A stretch of 64,000 bases of DNA from Rachycentron canadum (Eukaryota; Chordata; Actinopteri; Carangiformes; Rachycentridae), in assembly GCA_038496675.1 (NCBI GenBank), contig CM076649.1:18158337-18222336 (forward strand), given 5' to 3'. The notes under the pieces are model-generated. The model was not told where the DNA came from, did not search any database, and was given only the letters and a program-made list of their open reading frames with translations. A program made the translations under genes and the position numbers. Positions 63,001 through 64,000 of the stretch are shown here, piece by piece. The first letter of the stretch is position 1, and each line of letters starts with the position of its first letter.

Positions 63001-64000
63001 TTTAGATAAAGGGACAACTATGTTGTAGTGACTGAAACGAAGCCCAGTGATACTGTTTGTTGACCAGCAGTCACTTCCGAGCAGCTGCTCTGCTGCTCTA
63101 AAATCCTGATTTTATAACTGTGACACCTTCTGACAGAATTACAACACTGTGCTGTGTTTTTAGCTATACCTGCATGTGAAATGATCAGTCAGAGAGAAAG
63201 TTAAGACACTTTTTTTTTTTCTCTCACGAGTCACCAAAGTGATCTTTAACGTTGCTGATGCTTCTGTGCTTCTGTTGGTACCAGCTTCATATTCCGTATA
63301 CTGATATGTGTGTCCTCATCTGATCATTGTTGCTTTTACAAGACGAGAGATTATAACAAGCTACAGGGAGTTGCTCTCTGTACGTGAGGAGATGGTCCGG
63401 GCCTAGCTTAGCATGCTAACTTCAGCAGAAGAAAAGAAGCTATCGCGAAAAGAGCTAACATTAGTTACTTTCTACCTCTGGAGGAAGCTGCTTGTGAGTA
63501 CAACGTTTCCACTCGAGTGGTAAGTAAACAGCCATTGATGCTAGCGTTTGCTACGTAGTAATAGCAAAACTTGCAAATAGCTCTTTTAAGATGTCAGTGA
63601 GAGGAGAAGAAGAGTTAACATGAGTTTGCAAGACTAGCAACAGCTCATGAAATCTGCTAACAACAACCATCCACATCATCTTAACAGCTGCCAGTTAGAA
63701 ATGAGAATCTGCTTTTATTACTATTAAACCCATTGTTTCAAAAATGATGGCACATGTACAAGCTTTATCAGCGGAAACTGCATATGTACAGTAGTGAAAT
63801 GGAAAGCTTGTCAGGACGGGCATCATTTTAACAAAAGGAGGCGGGACTTAGAGAGAGGTCAGGTAAAGGTGATTAGTGGGAGGGACTCACCAGTGATGAG
63901 CAGCCTCCCAGTTGTGCTGGCTGTCCCAAACTGGTTCTTGGCAATGCATGTGTAGGTGGCTGCATCCCGTCTAGTTACGTTGGCGATCTTTAATGTTCCA
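51007..64000 (-). CDS. cntn6: Contactin gene, 3' part: twelve exons from Ig5 end to GPI signal (span includes introns)
   Basis: Contactins are GPI-anchored Ig-superfamily adhesion molecules on axons and synapses that bind partner receptors through their Ig and FNIII domains. Twelve minus-strand exons join in frame: 63891-64000, 61930-62105, 58775-58892, 57780-57938, 57492-57641, 55767-55837, 55140-55374, 54607-54716, 53104-53290, 51878-51990, 51632-51797 and 51007-51098. They give about 560 residues: Ig5 end, Ig6, four FNIII domains, GPI signal, stop. Every intron is GT..AG. FNIII-2, -3 and -4 are each split by one phase-0 intron and bounded by phase-1 introns. The class is shown by IQARTPF, WVEYEFRVVA, PVPEELQNGEGFGY and YVFRN. 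The symbol is tentative: against family sequences recalled from memory, FNIII-2 (PVGTVTWTRAV) and FNIII-3 (RVLGYE, IGKVRISGN, NITGLKANT) fit CNTN6 best, FNIII-1 fits CNTN4 as well, and CNTN5 fits worse. The 5' exons lie beyond the window. Confidence 0.87.
51632..51797 (-). CDS. Contactin exon: second half of FNIII-4
   Basis: 166 bases, acceptor GCCTCAG, donor GTGAGT, phase 0 to 1. It encodes VLLKRHRYNDINTILTNKTT, AELSLSTNDNYLIQIKATSE, GGEGVASEPIHIHKF. TNKT is a possible N-glycosylation site. YLIQIKATSEGGEG is the F-G region of FNIII-4. An intron of only 80 bases separates it from the first half. Confidence 0.95.
51878..51990 (-). CDS. Contactin exon: first half of FNIII-4
   Basis: 113 bases, donor GTAGGT, phase 1 to 0. 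It encodes PPDRAPLNIQWTMIGSTLTL, HWDPVVAMETESKVTGYL. ESKVTGY matches the N/T-E-S-x-V-x-GY motif of the last contactin FNIII domain. The acceptor CTAG is preceded directly by 21 T residues on the coding strand (51995-52015). Confidence 0.93.
52208..52603. mobile_element. Inverted-repeat element (family B), copy 2, in a contactin intron
   Basis: The left end CGGTGGCCCTGAGAGCTCAT and right end AAGCTGCAGTGGATTGAGCT then CTATGGGCC are inverted. It lies in the intron between FNIII-3 and FNIII-4. An internal run of A occurs near 52259-52274. Confidence 0.55.
53104..53290 (-). CDS. Contactin exon: second half of FNIII-3
   Basis: 187 bases, acceptor CAAACAG, donor GTGAGT, phase 0 to 1. It encodes VVYWEDDTKPDTIGKVRISG, NYTLVNITGLKANTVYYLSV, AAFNTAGPGPQSAPINTTTK. 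NYT, NIT and NTT are three possible N-glycosylation sites. NITGLKANT.Y is the E-F region. This exon is the best evidence for the CNTN6 assignment. Confidence 0.95.
54607..54716 (-). CDS. Contactin exon: first half of FNIII-3
   Basis: 110 bases, acceptor TTCTGCAG, donor GTACGT, phase 1 to 0. It encodes VPSVAPKRVRARSVSAAQIE, VIWEALPALAERVLGYE. IEVIW gives the core tryptophan, and RVLGYE continues into the next exon as VVYWEDD. Confidence 0.92.
55140..55374 (-). CDS. Contactin exon: second half of FNIII-2
   Basis: 235 bases, acceptor CTCCCAG, donor GTACAG, phase 0 to 1, the longest exon here. It encodes PVPEELQNGEGFGYIIAFRP, VGTVTWTRAVISTTGVARYV, FRNDTIPPFSPFDVKVGAYN and NRGEGPFSS to SAEEG. RNDT is a possible N-glycosylation site. 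PVGT followed by WTRAV points to CNTN6 within the family. Confidence 0.96.
55767..55837 (-). CDS. Contactin exon: first half of FNIII-2
   Basis: 71 bases, acceptor CTCTCAG, donor GTAAGT, phase 1 to 0. It encodes PDTAPTDVGGGGGTKSELV then ITWE. The glycine run followed by SELVITW is a contactin signature. It is found by splice borders and phase, since the exon has no ATG. Confidence 0.92.
57023..57411 (-). mobile_element. Family A inverted-repeat element in a contactin intron
   Basis: The left end AAGGAGCTATTTGTAAGTTT and right end AGCAATAGCAAAACTTACC are inverted, about 390 bases apart. CCAGAGGTGGAAAGCAACC and TTAGTGTGCCAACCAGTTAG are shared with the other copies. It sits in the intron between the second exon of FNIII-1 and the first of FNIII-2, well clear of splice sites. 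Confidence 0.65.
57492..57641 (-). CDS. Contactin exon: second half of FNIII-1
   Basis: 150 bases, acceptor ATTGCAG, donor GTATGT, phase 1 to 1. It encodes VPEVVNGNMLTATVVGLNAW, VEYEFRVVARNTVGLGEPS and KTRTEDT. WVEYEFRVVA is the C'-E-F region and tyrosine corner of the domain. Only a 138-base intron separates it from the first half of FNIII-1. Confidence 0.95.
57780..57938 (-). CDS. Contactin exon: first half of FNIII-1
   Basis: 159 bases, acceptor ..TTTAG, donor GTAGAA, phase 1 to 1. It starts with the GPPGPP linker typical of contactins between Ig6 and FNIII-1, then KVSVEEITDSTAQLSW, DNGSPITGYIIQARTPF and VGWQAVDT. The core Trp (LSW) and the GSPITGY turn are intact. Confidence 0.95.
58775..58892 (-). 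CDS. Contactin exon: second part of Ig6 and linker
   Basis: 118 bases between acceptor CTCTAG and donor GTAAGA, phase 0 to phase 1. It encodes SISGDLMIRNIQLNHGGKY followed by VCVIETDVESL and AILVVK. GDLMIRNIQL and the Y-V-C motif complete the Ig6 fold and supply its second disulphide cysteine. The exon is short, and its frame is fixed by the phases of its neighbours. Confidence 0.93.
59442..60400. mobile_element. Inverted-repeat element in a contactin intron, about 960 bases
   Basis: The left end TTTTAAAGGATAAGACTGGTG reappears inverted at the right end as CACCAGTTTTATCCTTTAAAA. There is no recognisable transposase, so it is likely a non-autonomous (MITE-like) element. It lies in the intron splitting Ig6. 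Confidence 0.6.
60640..60975. other. GC-rich, possibly conserved intronic block
   Basis: In the intron splitting Ig6, this stretch is clearly richer in GC than its surroundings and has no repeat signature. It ends in GCATATTTGCCTTAATTATG, an AT-rich homeobox-site-like run. It does not have exon borders in a phase that would fit the contactin. An intronic enhancer is a guess. Confidence 0.3.
61930..62105 (-). CDS. Contactin exon: first part of Ig6
   Basis: 176 bases, acceptor ..GCCAG, donor GTGAGT, entering in phase 1 and leaving in phase 0. It encodes EPTRITMRPTNMEIIVGES, then IVLPCQIACDPALDVSFSW, then AFNGQLIDF and HFERVGG. LPC holds the B-strand cysteine and FSW the core tryptophan. The join with the preceding exon makes the Glu codon across the intron. 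An extra cysteine (CQIAC) sits four residues after the canonical one, where the contactins I recall have Ser-His or Thr-His. Confidence 0.93.
63340..63590 (+). mobile_element. Family A inverted-repeat element, 3' part, in a contactin intron
   Basis: The right end AATAGCAAAACTTGCAAATAG followed by CTCTTTTA matches the family terminus. The inner part matches the 23.7 kb copy across the SINE insertion point (GAGCTAACATTAG), so this copy shows the empty site. The left end was not found. Confidence 0.55.
63891..64000 (-). CDS. Contactin exon: C-terminal part of Ig5 (cut by window edge)
   Basis: The minus strand reads GTLKIANVTRRDA then TYTCIAKNQFGTA and ends TTGRLLIT in phase 1. The motif D-A-A-T-Y-T-C is the F-strand Y-x-C signature of an I-set Ig domain and carries the second disulphide cysteine of Ig5. 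NVT is a possible N-glycosylation site. The donor is GTGAGT at 63885-63890. The exon runs past the window edge, so its acceptor is not visible. Confidence 0.9.

Noticed and set aside
1..64000. CRISPR arrays, operons, prophage or other bacterial systems
   Set aside because: Introns, SINE/LINE/Tc1 elements and microsatellites show a vertebrate genome; no regularly spaced repeats with unique spacers were seen.

Overview
The window looks like nuclear DNA of a ray-finned fish, most likely a spiny-rayed (percomorph) teleost. The grounds are AT-rich sequence, many CA/GT microsatellites, several degenerate Tc1-like transposons, a Rex1/L2-type LINE fragment, a tRNA-like SINE and short inverted-repeat families of the kind common in such genomes. 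There are introns with GT..AG borders and no bacterial gene layout.

Right part (51007-64000, minus strand): the 3' end of a contactin gene. Contactins are GPI-anchored neuronal cell-adhesion molecules with six Ig and four fibronectin type III domains. Twelve exons can be placed to the base. They encode the end of Ig5, all of Ig6, FNIII-1 to FNIII-4 and a last exon with the GPI-attachment signal and stop codon. All eleven introns have consensus borders and all reading phases agree, so the roughly 560 C-terminal residues form one unbroken frame. The family is certain. The paralogue is less so: FNIII-2 and FNIII-3 look most like CNTN6, FNIII-1 resembles CNTN4 equally well. The gene continues beyond position 64000.

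Left part (1-51006): DNA beyond the 3' end of the contactin. I see no recognisable gene except one isolated, coding-like, splice-flanked 84-base exon on the plus strand at 18249-18332 whose protein I do not recognise. The rest is single-copy non-coding DNA, possible conserved elements, microsatellites and transposon remnants: Tc1-like elements at 2.4-3.2, 28.8-30.4 and 43.7-44.3 kb, a LINE fragment at 25.4 kb, and a SINE nested in an inverted-repeat element at 23.7-24.3 kb.

Nothing here amounts to a new multi-gene system. The most useful items are the orphan exon, the complete exon map of the contactin C-terminus with its short terminal exon, and repeat families that occur several times in the window, including an insertion whose empty site is preserved in a second copy.
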